Shown: positions 1 to 8,865 of the stretch, piece by piece
Layout of the letters: each line of letters opens with the position of its first letter
Numbering within the stretch: the first letter of the stretch is position 1
Source of the DNA: Akkermansiaceae bacterium
Lineage (GTDB): Bacteria > Verrucomicrobiota > Verrucomicrobiia > Verrucomicrobiales > Akkermansiaceae
Direction of reading: 5' to 3'
Length of the DNA: 64,000 bases
Assembly: GCA_903827375.1 (NCBI GenBank)
Contig: CAIKHZ010000304.1
Span: 1-64,000 of the forward strand
The notes under the pieces: model-generated
Told to the model about the DNA's origin: nothing
The model's input: only the letters and a program-made list of their open reading frames with translations
The model's database searches: none
Translations under genes and position numbers: made by a program

Positions 1-195
1 ACCGCCAAATGATGTCACTGCGCTGTATTCATCCTGCTTCCACGCGAGCCAGCCGGTGAGCGCCAGGCCAGTGGCCAGGAACGTGAAGAGCATGGCCTCG
101 CTGTTCGAGCTGTCGAACACGCGGCAGCCAAAGAACCAGCCGGTCACCTGATAGCTCAGCATGCCAGCAACAAGCGGTAGTGGATTGCCTCCCAT
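1..195 (-). CDS. N-terminal part of an unidentified membrane protein (runs off window)
   Basis: An open frame starts at an ATG on the minus strand and continues past the window edge, giving 65 residues beginning MGGNPLPLV. Two hydrophobic stretches (about residues 5-22 and 34-49) separated by a polar stretch (FDSSNSEA) look like membrane helices. I see no strong ribosome binding site. The fragment is too short to assign a family. It is absent from the ORF track because it has no stop inside the window. Confidence 0.4.
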   Translation of the reverse strand, partial: MGGNPLPLVAGMLSYQVTGWFFGCRVFDSSNSEAMLFTFLATGLALTGWLAWKQDEYSAVTSFGG

Positions 196-289
196 AATTG
201 TGCGCGATTCTATAGCTGGCACTCCGGCATCAATCAAGCTCAGCCTGACGGTCATCCATGAGGCATTCATGAGGCGCTTGACAGGGTGA

Positions 290-481
<192 letters not shown>

Positions 482-800
482 GTGAGGCTGGCATAACGGT
501 ATTCGGTGTGGATGATGTTGCTGGCAGTTGATTTGGGCCGTGTGACTGCGGTCCCGGTGCCTCTGGCGGATGCGTAGCCCGTCTCAGCTTGTCGGGGGCC
601 GCCAATCCTTCGGACCGCCTCCCAAGCGGCGGCCATGCAGGCTTGCCCGAAGGAAATGTTTCCAGTCCCAAGATCAGGCTTTCCATCCGGCGGCGAAAGG
701 GCTCAATTGGAGCCTCTCGCAGATAGTCGGATGGCCTTTGATGATTTACATGGCGGCGAACTCTCTCTGCGCTGTTGCTTGCCCCTCTGTTTCCCATCTC
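482..800. other. Gene-free stretch between gene fragments
   Basis: I see no convincing gene here. ORF-track entries on both strands lack recognisable domains. A CCGCC/GGCGG inverted repeat lies near 619-636. The region separates the nucleotidyltransferase remnant from the HsdM remnant. Confidence 0.4.
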
Positions 801-1253
801 ATGACCCGAGAAAAAATCACCCTTTCCCAGCTCGAATCCTTCCTCTTCAAGTCGGCCGACATCCTTCGCGGGAAGATGGATGCCTCGGAGTTCAAGGAAT
901 TCATCTTCGGAATGCTGTTTCTCAAACGCCTCTCCGATGAGTTCGAACTCAAGCGGACTGCCATCAAAAAGGATTTTGCCCATTTGAGCCCCGAGTTGCT
1001 GGCCGAACTTCTCGAAGACAAAACCACCTACGGCGAGACCTTTTTCGTGCCGGTACGTGCGCGCTGGCATGCATCGTGGACCGATGAAAATGGCGAAATG
1101 GTCCCGGCCCTCAAGGATCTTAAGCACGACATCGGCAAGCTCCAGCTCAAGCGCCTCGGCGACACCGATTTCAAGGCCGAGAACCAACTGCTTCTCCAAC
1201 AGGTCAACGACCGCATCACAGACCTCTTCAAGGCCAACGGCCTGACAGACGAC
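801..1253 (+). pseudogene. hsdM: Type I restriction methyltransferase HsdM, N-terminal fragment
   Basis: From the ATG at 801 the protein begins with the helical HsdM N-terminal domain ([20 protein letters not shown], then [16 protein letters not shown]), which in intact enzymes packs beside the SAM-dependent adenine methyltransferase domain. The match runs to about residue 113 (LKHDIGK). About 38 further residues are unassigned, and then the frame meets a palindromic repeat. The methyltransferase domain with its NPPY motif is entirely absent, so no activity is expected. The upstream part of the long ORF (570-800) is not part of the gene. The order hsdM, Fic-type, hsdS, YgjP resembles a type I restriction locus with internal deletions. 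Confidence 0.75.
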
Positions 1254-1255
1254 AG

Positions 1256-1274
1256 CCCAGGGCAACGCCCTGGG
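1256..1274. repeat. Perfect palindromic hairpin repeat at a gene-fragment junction
   Basis: CCCAGGGC-aac-GCCCTGGG is a perfect 8-bp stem with a 3-nt loop. It lies exactly where the frame of the HsdM-containing fragment is lost and the Fic-like fragment begins. From memory, very similar palindromes are scattered in intergenic DNA of Planctomycetes and Verrucomicrobia. Here it may mark the site of the rearrangement. Confidence 0.7.
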
Positions 1275-1281
1275 AAAACGT

Positions 1282-1545
1282 GTGCCACAGGAAGCCGCCC
1301 GCATCCTCGACCACATCTTCGCCAATCCCTTCATCTCCATCGCCCGCCACGCCGAGCGGGTGGGTGTCTCCTACCAGAAGGCACAGCGCGGCGTGGAATT
1401 CTGGGTCGAGGAGGGACTCCTGCGGGAGGGCACCGGCCAGCAACGCAACCGAATCTATGTGGCCAACGAAATCTTCCAGATCATGGCAGCCCCTTCCCTG
1501 CCGGTGAACGCGGAACCCTCACCTCCCGAATCGACGCATGCCTGA
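1282..1545 (+). pseudogene. Fic-family protein, C-terminal winged-helix fragment
   Basis: The 87-residue frame (GTG start assigned by the ORF track) reads [20 protein letters not shown], then a helix-turn-helix-like [14 protein letters not shown] and a [20 protein letters not shown] end. This is the usual C-terminal winged-helix tail of stand-alone Fic proteins. The Fic core with its HPFxxGNGR motif is missing. Fic-type proteins are often encoded beside type I restriction genes, which fits the flanking HsdM and HsdS pieces. It cannot carry out AMPylation. Confidence 0.6.
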
Positions 1546-1636
1546 ACCATCATCCAACCGCGCCCTGAAAGCAGAACGTACCGAAACACTCCAGTCGCTC
1601 GACGGGTTTCTCGCCGGATTGGGGGATTTGATATGA
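1538..1636 (+). pseudogene. Short ORF, possible 3' end of a deleted gene, coupled to hsdS
   Basis: A 32-residue frame starting [20 protein letters not shown] ends in TGA that overlaps the hsdS ATG (ATGA). The coupling suggests that it is the true upstream neighbour of hsdS, either a small gene or the residual C-terminus of a larger one. I do not recognise the family. Confidence 0.3.
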
Positions 1637-1990
1637 GTGCGCCTAACGATTGGAAAAGGCGAGTGTCAAAGACTTGTGCCAGATAGGCCGAGGTCGTTTG
1701 ATCAGTGGTGAAGAAATAGAGCAACACCCAGGCATCTATCCTGTTTTCTCATCTCAATCAAAAGACAACGGGAGGATGGGAGCCATCGACACCTTCGATT
1801 TTGAAGGTGAATATGTCACATGGACAACTGACGGTGCTTATGCCGGCACAGTCTTTCATAGGACAGGGAAGTTTAATTGCACAAACGTATGCGGGACGCT
1901 TGCGGCTAAAGACCCCGATTTGAGTTTGGCCTTCTTGGCATACAAGCTGGCTACGTGCGCAAAAGATCACGTCTCTTATGTGGGTAAGCC
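1633..1990 (+). pseudogene. hsdS: Type I restriction specificity subunit HsdS, frameshifted N-terminal fragment
   Basis: ATG at 1633 gives MSAPNDWK, then the frame breaks within a run of A (TGGAAAAGG). One extra A restores KASVKDLCQIGRGR. The following track ORF (1650-2042) has the first target-recognition domain pattern of HsdS: YPVFSSQS, then GEYVTWTTDGAYAGTVF and CTNVCGTL. The match stops near VSYVG at about 1985. The conserved helical spacer and second recognition domain are missing, so the gene is dead twice over: a frameshift and a 3' truncation. The homopolymer frameshift alone could be a sequencing error; the truncation could not. Confidence 0.75.
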
Positions 1991-2048
1991 AAGTTCGGCA
2001 CGATCACAACCCACACCGAAAAACTCTTTTACCGCTGGGTAGGACCAT

Positions 2049-2243
2049 GTGAATTTCAACTGGCGCTTGATCAAGGCACCCATGTTTGTGATCGACTACG
2101 TGATCGTGCATGAGCTGGCCCATCTCATGGAATCCAACCACTCCCCCCGATTCTGGAACATGGTTCGCGCCAAAGCACCTTCCACAGAAAAGGCCAAGAC
2201 GTGGCTAAAAGAGCACGGCCAGATTCTTGAAGAGGAAGTTTGA
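2049..2243 (+). pseudogene. YgjP-like (DUF45) metallopeptidase, C-terminal fragment
   Basis: The fragment reads NFNWRLIKAP, then YVIVHELAHLMESNHSPRFW, which is the HExxH zinc site and the third-ligand NHSPxFW motif of the YgjP/DUF45 family, often encoded at the end of type I restriction operons. The N-terminal half, including the usual WGSC segment, is missing. The preceding 60 bp contain related codons in other frames (KLFYRW), which suggests further small deletions. About 64 residues remain of a family usually 220-250 long. Confidence 0.65.
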
Positions 2244-2388
2244 GGAGGGCTCAGGCATTGCATTCCTCACTAGCGCGGCAAATAGCCATGTGTGGCGGAT
2301 CATGAATGTTAGAAGTTGGCTTTGGTGGTGAAGGCCGTTGGAAGCTCTGGTAGCCGGAGCGGAGGGCGAACAATAGGGGTTGTCAGTT

Positions 2389-3072
2389 TCAGCCTTTGAC
2401 TCCCAGTGCGCGGAGGACTTCCGGGGCAATCACCATCTTGCATCCTTCGGCGGCCGGATGAATGCCATCAGGAATATACTTGTTGAACAGGGCGGGATCG
2501 TCTTTGAGGATCTTTTCCCAATTCAGGTAATGGTCGATGAGCATGAGACGGTGGTTTCTGGCGATGTCGCGGACCATCTGGTTATAGTCCTTGATTTTGG
2601 GCCGTTGCTCCAAATTGCCACCGATCGGCGGATTCATGACCATGAGAATAATTTCACAGCGGGAGTTGGCTTTAAGCAACCGCTTGATCATGTCCTCGTA
2701 ATAACCGCGCGCCTGCTGGACCGAAGTCTTGTATTGCAAATACGCATCATTGATAGAAAACTCGATAATCACCGTGTCCGGTTTGTTCGCAATCACGCGC
2801 TGATCGAGATTCTCCGCGCCCCACTTCGACCACATGCCGCTCTTGGCGCTGTTGATGAGCTTGGCCTTGCTGGGGTAGTTGCGCTCGAGTGCCGCCTGCA
2901 CCTCGCTCACCCATGGCGCACCGTCCGTCAGGCTGGTTCCATACGTCACCACGGTCTGTGACTTGCCTGATTCCAGGTTGGCGACCAGCGTGCTCTTGCT
3001 TGCCGCCTCACAGGCGACTGCGGAAAACAGACATAGAATTGATAGAATTACACTGAGTTTGGTTCGTTGCAT
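2389..3072 (-). CDS. Secreted SGNH/GDSL-family hydrolase
   Basis: The 227-residue protein starts at MQRTKLSVI and not at the upstream ORF start at 3330, because a signal peptide follows immediately (ILSILCLFSAVAC; the VAC could also be a lipobox). SGNH landmarks are the GTSLTDG nucleophile elbow (Ser about 47), a Gly after it (KSGMWSK), the block III Asn in FSIND, and the DGIHPAAEG catalytic Asp/His pair near the C-terminus. These enzymes deacetylate or de-esterify lipids and polysaccharides; the substrate here cannot be told. It stands alone, facing away from fabG. Confidence 0.8.
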   Translation of the reverse strand: MQRTKLSVILSILCLFSAVACEAASKSTLVANLESGKSQTVVTYGTSLTDGAPWVSEVQAALERNYPSKAKLINSAKSGMWSKWGAENLDQRVIANKPDTVIIEFSINDAYLQYKTSVQQARGYYEDMIKRLLKANSRCEIILMVMNPPIGGNLEQRPKIKDYNQMVRDIARNHRLMLIDHYLNWEKILKDDPALFNKYIPDGIHPAAEGCKMVIAPEVLRALGVKG

Positions 3073-3166
3073 GGTATTGTGGGTTGTTGCCTCGGCGAAG
3101 AAAGGGGGGGGGATACACGGGGTGCATGGCGGCTTTGATAATCGTGCCTTGGACCCTGTCGACCGC

Positions 3167-3274
3167 TCAGCCCGCCATATCCTTGAGCTTCTTGAGCGGC
3201 CGGACCTTGACCACCGCAGACGCAGGCTTGGCCTTGAAACACTTGTCTTTGATGGATGCTTGCTTGGTGGCCAT
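3167..3274 (-). CDS. Small basic protein (35 residues), unrecognised
   Basis: An ATG-initiated frame on the minus strand encodes a lysine-rich 35-mer starting MATKQASIKDK and ending LKKLKDMAG. It lies about 95 bp upstream of the SGNH hydrolase gene and on the same strand. No clear Shine-Dalgarno sequence is visible. Lysine richness and the tidy start and stop make it plausible, but chance ORFs of this size are common. No function can be proposed. Confidence 0.3.
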   Translation of the reverse strand: MATKQASIKDKCFKAKPASAVVKVRPLKKLKDMAG

Positions 3275-3410
3275 GCGCGGAGGTCATAGGAACGGCGGGG
3301 CAATGTCAAGACGATCAATCCCGACAGCAATTTCTGGGCAGTTGGCTTGCAGGCAGGACGCCGCTATGATAACCAATTGCCGCCGGAAGAATAAATCGCC
3401 TGGGGGATCA

Positions 3411-3443
3411 CCGCACAAAAATCCGCCCTGTGCGGAGGTTTTT
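3411..3443 (+). other. Stem-loop with T tract upstream of fabG
   Basis: CCGCACA...TGTGCGG forms a perfect 7-bp stem with an 11-nt loop, followed by AGG and TTTTT. It looks like an intrinsic terminator on the plus strand, but no plus-strand gene lies just upstream. It could end a short leader RNA or be a folded element in the fabG 5' region. Confidence 0.35.
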
Positions 3444-3493
3444 CCTCCGCCATGACAATTGACAGCCCCCCTGCAGCCCGCCATAATGCAACC

Positions 3494-4240
3494 ATGCAAC
3501 GTTTTGCCAACAAGACAGTGGTGGTCACCGGGGGTGGTCGTGGAATCGGACAGGAAATCGCCCGCGCCTTGGCCGCCGAGGGTGCAAAAGTGGCCGTGGT
3601 CAGCCGGAGTGCGGCGAGTTGCGGGAAAGCCGCCGAGGAAATCAATGCCGAGTATCCCGGGTCTGCGACGGCCTATGCGGTGGACGTTGCGGACCACGCG
3701 GCGGTGCAGGATTTGGCCAAACGCATCGGCGAGGACCTCGGCACGGTCAATATCCTCGTCAATAACGCAGGAGTGACCCGCGATGGCTTGCTCATGCGCA
3801 TGAAAGAGGAAGATTGGGATACCGTGCTCGACACCAATCTCAAAGGTGCCTTCAACACGGTTAAAGCCTTCATGCGCGTCCTGATGAAAGCCGAGGACCC
3901 TCGCATCATCAATATCGCTTCGGTCATTGGCCTGATAGGCAATGCCGGCCAGACCAATTACTCCGCCAGCAAGGCCGGCTTGATCGGCTTCACCAAGGCG
4001 GTGGCTCGCGAATTGGCCGGCCGAGCGGTCACTTGCAACGCCGTTGCGCCAGGGTTCATCACCACCGACATGACCGCCGATCTGCCCCAAGCCGTCCGCG
4101 AGGCTGTGCTCCAGAAAATCCCACTCAGTGACTTCGGCAACACCGCCGATATCGCCGCTCTCGTCGTGTTCCTAGCCAGCCCCGCTGCTCGCTACATCAC
4201 CGGCCAGGTCATCGCCGTCGATGGCGGCATGACCATGTGA
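3494..4240 (+). CDS. fabG: 3-oxoacyl-[acyl-carrier-protein] reductase FabG
   Basis: A classical short-chain dehydrogenase of 248 residues that reduces 3-oxoacyl-ACP with NADPH in fatty acid elongation, in the cytoplasm. Landmarks are the TGGGRGIG cofactor loop near residue 11, NNAGVTRDGLLMRM (typical of FabG), the catalytic Ser in NIASVIG, the YSASKAG Tyr-x3-Lys pair, and a C-terminal TGQVIAVDGGMTM. I chose ATG 3494 (MQRFANKTVVVTGG) because the extra 14 residues of the longer ORF do not belong to the fold. The substitution from the usual TAM to TTDMT after PGFI is normal. sixA follows in the same direction. Confidence 0.9.
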   Translation: MQRFANKTVVVTGGGRGIGQEIARALAAEGAKVAVVSRSAASCGKAAEEINAEYPGSATAYAVDVADHAAVQDLAKRIGEDLGTVNILVNNAGVTRDGLLMRMKEEDWDTVLDTNLKGAFNTVKAFMRVLMKAEDPRIINIASVIGLIGNAGQTNYSASKAGLIGFTKAVARELAGRAVTCNAVAPGFITTDMTADLPQAVREAVLQKIPLSDFGNTADIAALVVFLASPAARYITGQVIAVDGGMTM

Positions 4241-4292
4241 TCCAACTGCGGAAAATCTGAAATCTCAAATCCCAAAGTCCACAAGCACTCGC

Positions 4293-4781
4293 ATGGAATT
4301 GATCTTATTGCGTCACGGCAAAGCGGAGCCAACCCACCCTTTGGGCGACGCTTCCCGTGCCCTCGTTGACAAAGGAAGCAAGCAGGCACGCAAGGCGGGC
4401 CGTTTGCTTAAAGCCGCTGGCCTCGTTCCGGAAATCGTACTCACCAGTCCGTTGGTTCGGGCCGTGCAGACCGCCGAGGACTTTTGCCATGCCGCCGGAC
4501 TCCCCGGCCCGGTGATCCAAGGGTGGCTCGCTTGTGGCTGCTTCCCCGAAACCGCCTTGGCGGAATTGGCCGCTTTTCATGATTTTAAACGCGTCGCCAT
4601 CGTCGGCCATGAGCCGGACCTCTCCCGCCTCATCCAATGGTGCCTCGGTGCCTACGGCGAGGCCATCGAAGTGAAAAAGGGTTCCTTGGCCTGCTTGCGC
4701 CTCTCTCCGCCTAACCGTTACGGCACTTTGCTTTACCTCGTCCCCCCAAAGCTCGCCAGCCAGGAGCCGGACGAGCGCTGA
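4293..4781 (+). CDS. sixA: Phosphohistidine phosphatase SixA-like
   Basis: A 162-residue histidine phosphatase superfamily protein. It begins with LILLRHGKAEP, the RHG catalytic motif with the phospho-accepting His. It continues with the SixA-type VLTSPLVRAVQTAE and a second catalytic His in IVGHEPDLS. SixA proteins remove phosphate from histidine phosphotransfer proteins or the nitrogen PTS. Length matches the family. It lies 52 bp after fabG, possibly in one transcript. Confidence 0.85.
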   Translation: MELILLRHGKAEPTHPLGDASRALVDKGSKQARKAGRLLKAAGLVPEIVLTSPLVRAVQTAEDFCHAAGLPGPVIQGWLACGCFPETALAELAAFHDFKRVAIVGHEPDLSRLIQWCLGAYGEAIEVKKGSLACLRLSPPNRYGTLLYLVPPKLASQEPDER

Positions 4782-4855
4782 CGATCCACGGCCTTGGAAG
4801 TCCTTGATCCGGAATATGAGCTTGTGCTGCAGCGGCATATTGGCAGTCTCTGCGC

Positions 4856-5941
4856 ATGCGTATCGGCATTTTATGGCTTACGATTTGCGGTCCCTTGGTT
4901 CTGGCAGCCGAGCGGACGAACCATGAAGGACGGGCGTTGGGGGCGTTGCCGGTGGTCAAAGTTCCTTTGTTGTTCAACACACTGGAAGCGGATGCGGTGC
5001 TCGCTGCGATGCAAATCATGCCTCGTGACAATCCATGGAACGAGGACATTTCAAAGCGTCCGCTCTTGCCAAACAGTGAGGCAATGATCGCACGCATCAG
5101 TGCTGATTTGGCCCCCAACCGCCGTACCCTGAGGCTTTTTACCGGAATGAACTTTGTGCTGGTTCCCGACAACCAACCCCTCGTGCCGGTGAAGTTCCAG
5201 GATTACCCGGCCGAATCCGATCTCAACGGCGGTACGTCGCCAACCGGCCTCTATCCGATTCCCGGAAACCTGCCGGTGGAATCTTGGCCTGCGGGTACCG
5301 ATACGCTCACCCTCGGGCAATGGCAACAGGACATTGCCAAGCGCGGTGGCGACCGCCACGCCATCATCGTCCAACCCGGAAGCGGCAGGTTCTTTGAAAC
5401 CTGGCAAACCAAACTCACAGGCAATGAGTGGCAGGCATCCAATGGCGCGATTTTTTCATTAAACTCCAACAACCTGCGCCCGGCCGGTTGGACCTCCGGC
5501 GACGCGGCGGGCCTGCCAATGTTTCCGGCACTCGTGCGTTTTGATGAATGCCAGCGCGGCAAGGTCGAACACGCCCTGCGGCTGGTGGTTAAGCGCACCC
5601 GGTTGGGACCGCTCTATCCGGCCACTCACGCCGCCTCAGTGGGGCGCACCAGCGACGCGGATATTCCCGCCATGGGACAGCGCCTGCGCCTCAAGGCCAG
5701 CTTCGCAATTCCGCCAAGTTGGAGCCTGCAGGAGAAAGCGGTGCTGCTGGCGCTCAAAAAACATGGGGCCATCGTTGCCGACAATGGCGGCTTTTTCTCC
5801 GTGTCCATCACGCCGGATGATCGCTATCCGAAGGGCTGCTTTGATCACATCAGCAGCCTTGGCATTGGCAACTTCGAGGTGATCCAACCCAGTGCTTCGA
5901 TGCAGGCGAAACCCTCACCGGCCGCGAATTCCAAAAGTTAG
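4856..5941 (+). CDS. Secreted conserved protein of unknown function
   Basis: 361 residues with an N-terminal signal peptide (MRIGILWLTICGPLVLAAE). The body has a pattern that I recognise from uncharacterised secreted proteins of several phyla: NPWNEDISKRP near the N-terminus, then FPALVRFDEC, ALRLVVKRTR, the PATHAAS motif, MGQRLRLKASF, and LLALKKHGAIVADNGGFFSV near the end. The His in PATHAAS and the Asp in VADNGG are well placed to be conserved functional residues. No named function can be given. The C-terminal 20 residues are low-complexity. It lies 74 bp after sixA. Confidence 0.7.
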   Translation: MRIGILWLTICGPLVLAAERTNHEGRALGALPVVKVPLLFNTLEADAVLAAMQIMPRDNPWNEDISKRPLLPNSEAMIARISADLAPNRRTLRLFTGMNFVLVPDNQPLVPVKFQDYPAESDLNGGTSPTGLYPIPGNLPVESWPAGTDTLTLGQWQQDIAKRGGDRHAIIVQPGSGRFFETWQTKLTGNEWQASNGAIFSLNSNNLRPAGWTSGDAAGLPMFPALVRFDECQRGKVEHALRLVVKRTRLGPLYPATHAASVGRTSDADIPAMGQRLRLKASFAIPPSWSLQEKAVLLALKKHGAIVADNGGFFSVSITPDDRYPKGCFDHISSLGIGNFEVIQPSASMQAKPSPAANSKS

Positions 5942-5981
5942 TTCAGGGGGAATTGCGGTGACGAATCCCAGTTTCATGATG

Positions 5982-6578
5982 CTATTTTCGTGGGTTGGCT
6001 GTCTTGGCTGTCCGGGTCGATCCGGAATCATAGGCTTGGGAATGCTCAAGGTGCGCCTGCCAGTTGCCCGTGTACACCTTGGCCAGAGCCTCATCCTTGA
6101 TAACTAACAAATTCTCGGAATTGCCGGTCTCGGCGGCTTTGGTGAAATTGAACGATCCGGTCAGAACCGTTTTGCAATCGATGATCATGATCTTGTTGTG
6201 TGCAATGGCATGTTTCGAGTCGATGTAGGTTGGGATATTGGCGTGTGCCACGAAATCCGCTGACGAGTATTGACCGGTGCTATTGGACTTATCGAGGATC
6301 ACTTGGACATCGACGCCGCGCTTCTTGGCGTCGGCCAGAGCTTTGGCAATCGGAGTGCTGGTGAACGAATATGCCTGGACCAAGATACTGGTGGTGGCCC
6401 GGCCCAAGTTTTCCACCACCGCTTCCGTGCAGCCGCCGTGCGGCGAAAAGAAGACCTGGATGTTATCGGCGGCGCTGGCCACCGCCAAGAGCGGCAGGAT
6501 TAGCGTGAAGCGGATCGATAACCATGAGAAGGTGGGCAATGGGAATAGCCGGACGCGAGTGCCTGGGTTTGCACGCAT
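5982..6578 (-). CDS. Secreted phospholipase D-like nuclease (Nuc type)
   Basis: The 198-residue protein has one HxK(x)4D motif (HNKIMIID, followed by TGSFNFTKAA), which is the active site of the PLD superfamily. Single-motif proteins of this length, such as the bacterial endonuclease Nuc, work as dimers. I placed the start at MRANPGTRV, because the preceding 140 residues of the ORF are compositionally odd and the chosen start is followed by a hydrophobic signal segment (IRFTLILPLLAVASAAD). Likely exported, where it would cut nucleic acid or phosphodiesters. Confidence 0.8.
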   Translation of the reverse strand: MRANPGTRVRLFPLPTFSWLSIRFTLILPLLAVASAADNIQVFFSPHGGCTEAVVENLGRATTSILVQAYSFTSTPIAKALADAKKRGVDVQVILDKSNSTGQYSSADFVAHANIPTYIDSKHAIAHNKIMIIDCKTVLTGSFNFTKAAETGNSENLLVIKDEALAKVYTGNWQAHLEHSQAYDSGSTRTAKTANPRK

Positions 6579-7105
6579 GAGAAAACAGGGTTTGGATGAA
6601 AACAAGGGTTGGAGGGGCGGAGGAAATGAAACGGAGGAATGAAGCGGAGGTGAAATGACAAGCCGCAGGGTGGAGGAGCCATGCGTCGGGCGGAGAAACC
6701 GAGCACTCGGAAAAGTCCCCTGTGCGGAATCTAAGCTTCCATTGGATTTCTCCAAGACAAATGTTCTGGCTAACTGTTCTGGCTTGGGGAGTGCTTGAAA
6801 TTCATCCGCGCTGCCTAGCATGGGTTCACTGGCCTCCCATGTCAGGTTTGTCTCCATATAAGCCTTCGTGAATGGATTTGAGGGGATAGACCACCCTTCG
6901 ACTGAATTTGGCATCGACTCCCGCTGCACGGTATTCCACCGGTGATTGTCCGGCAGGTTTTGGATCGTCACGCGGCTCGATCGTCTAGTCACCGCCACGG
7001 GGACCCTGTCCTGCCGGTTGCGTCTGTCGGTTGCGTCTTGCCGAAACTCGATGCAGACGCCATCCTAGCGGCGGCAAAGGTTAGCAAGCTCCTCGTTTCT
7101 CCCAT
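6579..7105. other. Gene-free stretch, divergent promoters likely
   Basis: About 525 bp between the minus-strand PLD gene and the plus-strand PBP gene. The minus ORF that spans it (to 6998) shows no domain and no signal sequence at its start. I see no hairpin or RNA. It presumably holds the promoters for both flanking genes. Confidence 0.4.
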
Positions 7106-8812
7106 ATGTCCACTTGGCGACCGATTTCCCCACCCCGATTCTGGCAGCGCTGGCTGCCAGAACGGCTGCATGAACCGGCCCGCTGGTTCGTGAAACTCAC
7201 CCTCCTTGGGTTGATCATCGGCTGTGGAATCGCGTTCTTTTATTTCCTTTTGGCGAGCCGTTTTGATTTGAACGAGGTGGCGCGACTGCCTGCGGATCCG
7301 ATTTACTATGACCGCCGGGGGAAGGAATTGCCGTCGCCAGCGGGTGCGGGGCGCCGCTTGGTCACCCGCCAGGACATTCCGGCGTTTTTGGTGCAGGCCC
7401 TGCAAGCCCGAGAGGACGCGAGGTTTTTCCAACACGGCGGGGTGGACGTGTGGGGGTTGGGCCGGGCCACTCTGCGCAACATCAAGGACCGAGATTTCAC
7501 CCAGGGTGCCTCGACCCTCAGCATGCAATTGGCCCGCAATACCTTCGAGATCCGTGCCAAGTCGCTGCACCGGAAATTCCTTGAAATCGCCCTGACCCTG
7601 CGCATTGAGGCCCACTACTCGAAGGACGCCATCCTGACCAGTTACCTCAACCGGATCTACTTCGGTTCCGGCTGCCACGGCATCGAACAGGCTGCCAAGA
7701 CATATTTTGGCAAGGCCACTCGCGACCTCAATGAGGGCGAATGTGCGCTGATTGTGGGCATTATCCGCGGCCCCCACCTGTACTCACCACTGCGCCATTT
7801 CACCGCCGCCCTCGAACAGCGCAACCAAACGCTTGCTCGCATGCTCACCATGGGCTTCATCGATCAGACGCGCCTAGCCGCCATTCGCTCTCAAACCATC
7901 ATTCTCGCCAACGACGAGCAAATCCAGCCGTCCTACGCCCTCCAAGCCATTCAGCGCGAACTCTATCAAATCCTCGACGAGCGCGACATCCGCCTTGGCG
8001 GCCTCCACGTCAATACCACCCTCGACGCCGCTTGGCAGGAGCGCTTGGATATCGAACTCACCCGCGCCGTTGCCGCTTTGGAACAGGAAAAATCCTGGAA
8101 CCACCCGACCCACGCCGCCTATCAGACGGGCAATAAGCCGCTCTACGTGCAGTATGCCGCAGTGACCACCGAGATTCGCAGCGGGGCCATTCTTGCCCTC
8201 ATTGGTGGCCGAGACTACCAACACTCGCGCTTCGACCGCACCCGTTCAACCCGCGATCTGGGCTCAGCCTTTGAACCGTTCGTCGCCGCTGCCGCCGCAG
8301 AACGGGGTAAACTCGTCCTGCCCGGCAAACCCGTGCAAACCGGTCGCCAAATCGGCCCCGCAGAAGTCGAACGAATTGCCAAACGCTGCGGTCTGGCTGG
8401 CCCCTTCCTCCTCCAAACCGAAGATTTGTTCCGTGGCAGCGTGGCCGCCACCCCCAACGAAATGTCCGTCGGGCTGGCTACCCTCGGCAATCGCGGCAAG
8501 CGTCCCAAATCATTCCTGATTCTCGACATCCGCGATGCCGACGGTAAATCACTCTACTCTGCCACCCCTGAACTCAGCCCCGCCATCAGCCCAAACGCTG
8601 CCCTAGATGCCACCAGCGTCATGCGCCGCCATGCCGGTACCCGCTGTTTTACAGGTGCCACCGGCTCCGAACGTGACGCTTGGACGCTGCGCCTCGGGCC
8701 CGGCGGCGCCACCGCCATCTGGATCGGCTTTGACGACCCCATCGTCATCGCCAGCGAGCGCCGCCTCAAGTCGCTGCTCGATGAATTCGTCGAGCGCCTC
8801 GGGAATGAATAA
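7106..8812 (+). CDS. Class A PBP-like peptidoglycan glycosyltransferase with degenerate transpeptidase domain
   Basis: 568 residues: short cytoplasmic tail, one membrane helix (about 30-50), GT51 glycosyltransferase domain (about 65-240), then a transpeptidase-like domain. GT51 motifs are complete: AREDARFFQHGGVD (catalytic Glu about 103), GASTLSMQLARN, RKFLE, and YLNRIYFGSGCHGIEQAA. It should polymerise lipid II into glycan strands. In the C-terminal domain the SxxK motif reads SAFE (residues 387-390), and the KTG motif region reads FTG before the otherwise standard RDAW. The Lys residues needed for transpeptidation are therefore missing from both. The C-terminal domain is recognisable by IWIGFDD. 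It is also shorter than usual for this class. Confidence 0.85.
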   Translation: MSTWRPISPPRFWQRWLPERLHEPARWFVKLTLLGLIIGCGIAFFYFLLASRFDLNEVARLPADPIYYDRRGKELPSPAGAGRRLVTRQDIPAFLVQALQAREDARFFQHGGVDVWGLGRATLRNIKDRDFTQGASTLSMQLARNTFEIRAKSLHRKFLEIALTLRIEAHYSKDAILTSYLNRIYFGSGCHGIEQAAKTYFGKATRDLNEGECALIVGIIRGPHLYSPLRHFTAALEQRNQTLARMLTMGFIDQTRLAAIRSQTIILANDEQIQPSYALQAIQRELYQILDERDIRLGGLHVNTTLDAAWQERLDIELTRAVAALEQEKSWNHPTHAAYQTGNKPLYVQYAAVTTEIRSGAILALIGGRDYQHSRFDRTRSTRDLGSAFEPFVAAAAAERGKLVLPGKPVQTGRQIGPAEVERIAKRCGLAGPFLLQTEDLFRGSVAATPNEMSVGLATLGNRGKRPKSFLILDIRDADGKSLYSATPELSPAISPNAALDATSVMRRHAGTRCFTGATGSERDAWTLRLGPGGATAIWIGFDDPIVIASERRLKSLLDEFVERLGNE

Positions 8813-8865
8813 ACCATCGATCAAACCGCTTTGACACCGCAGCGCTTCTCCCACATACTTCCCGC

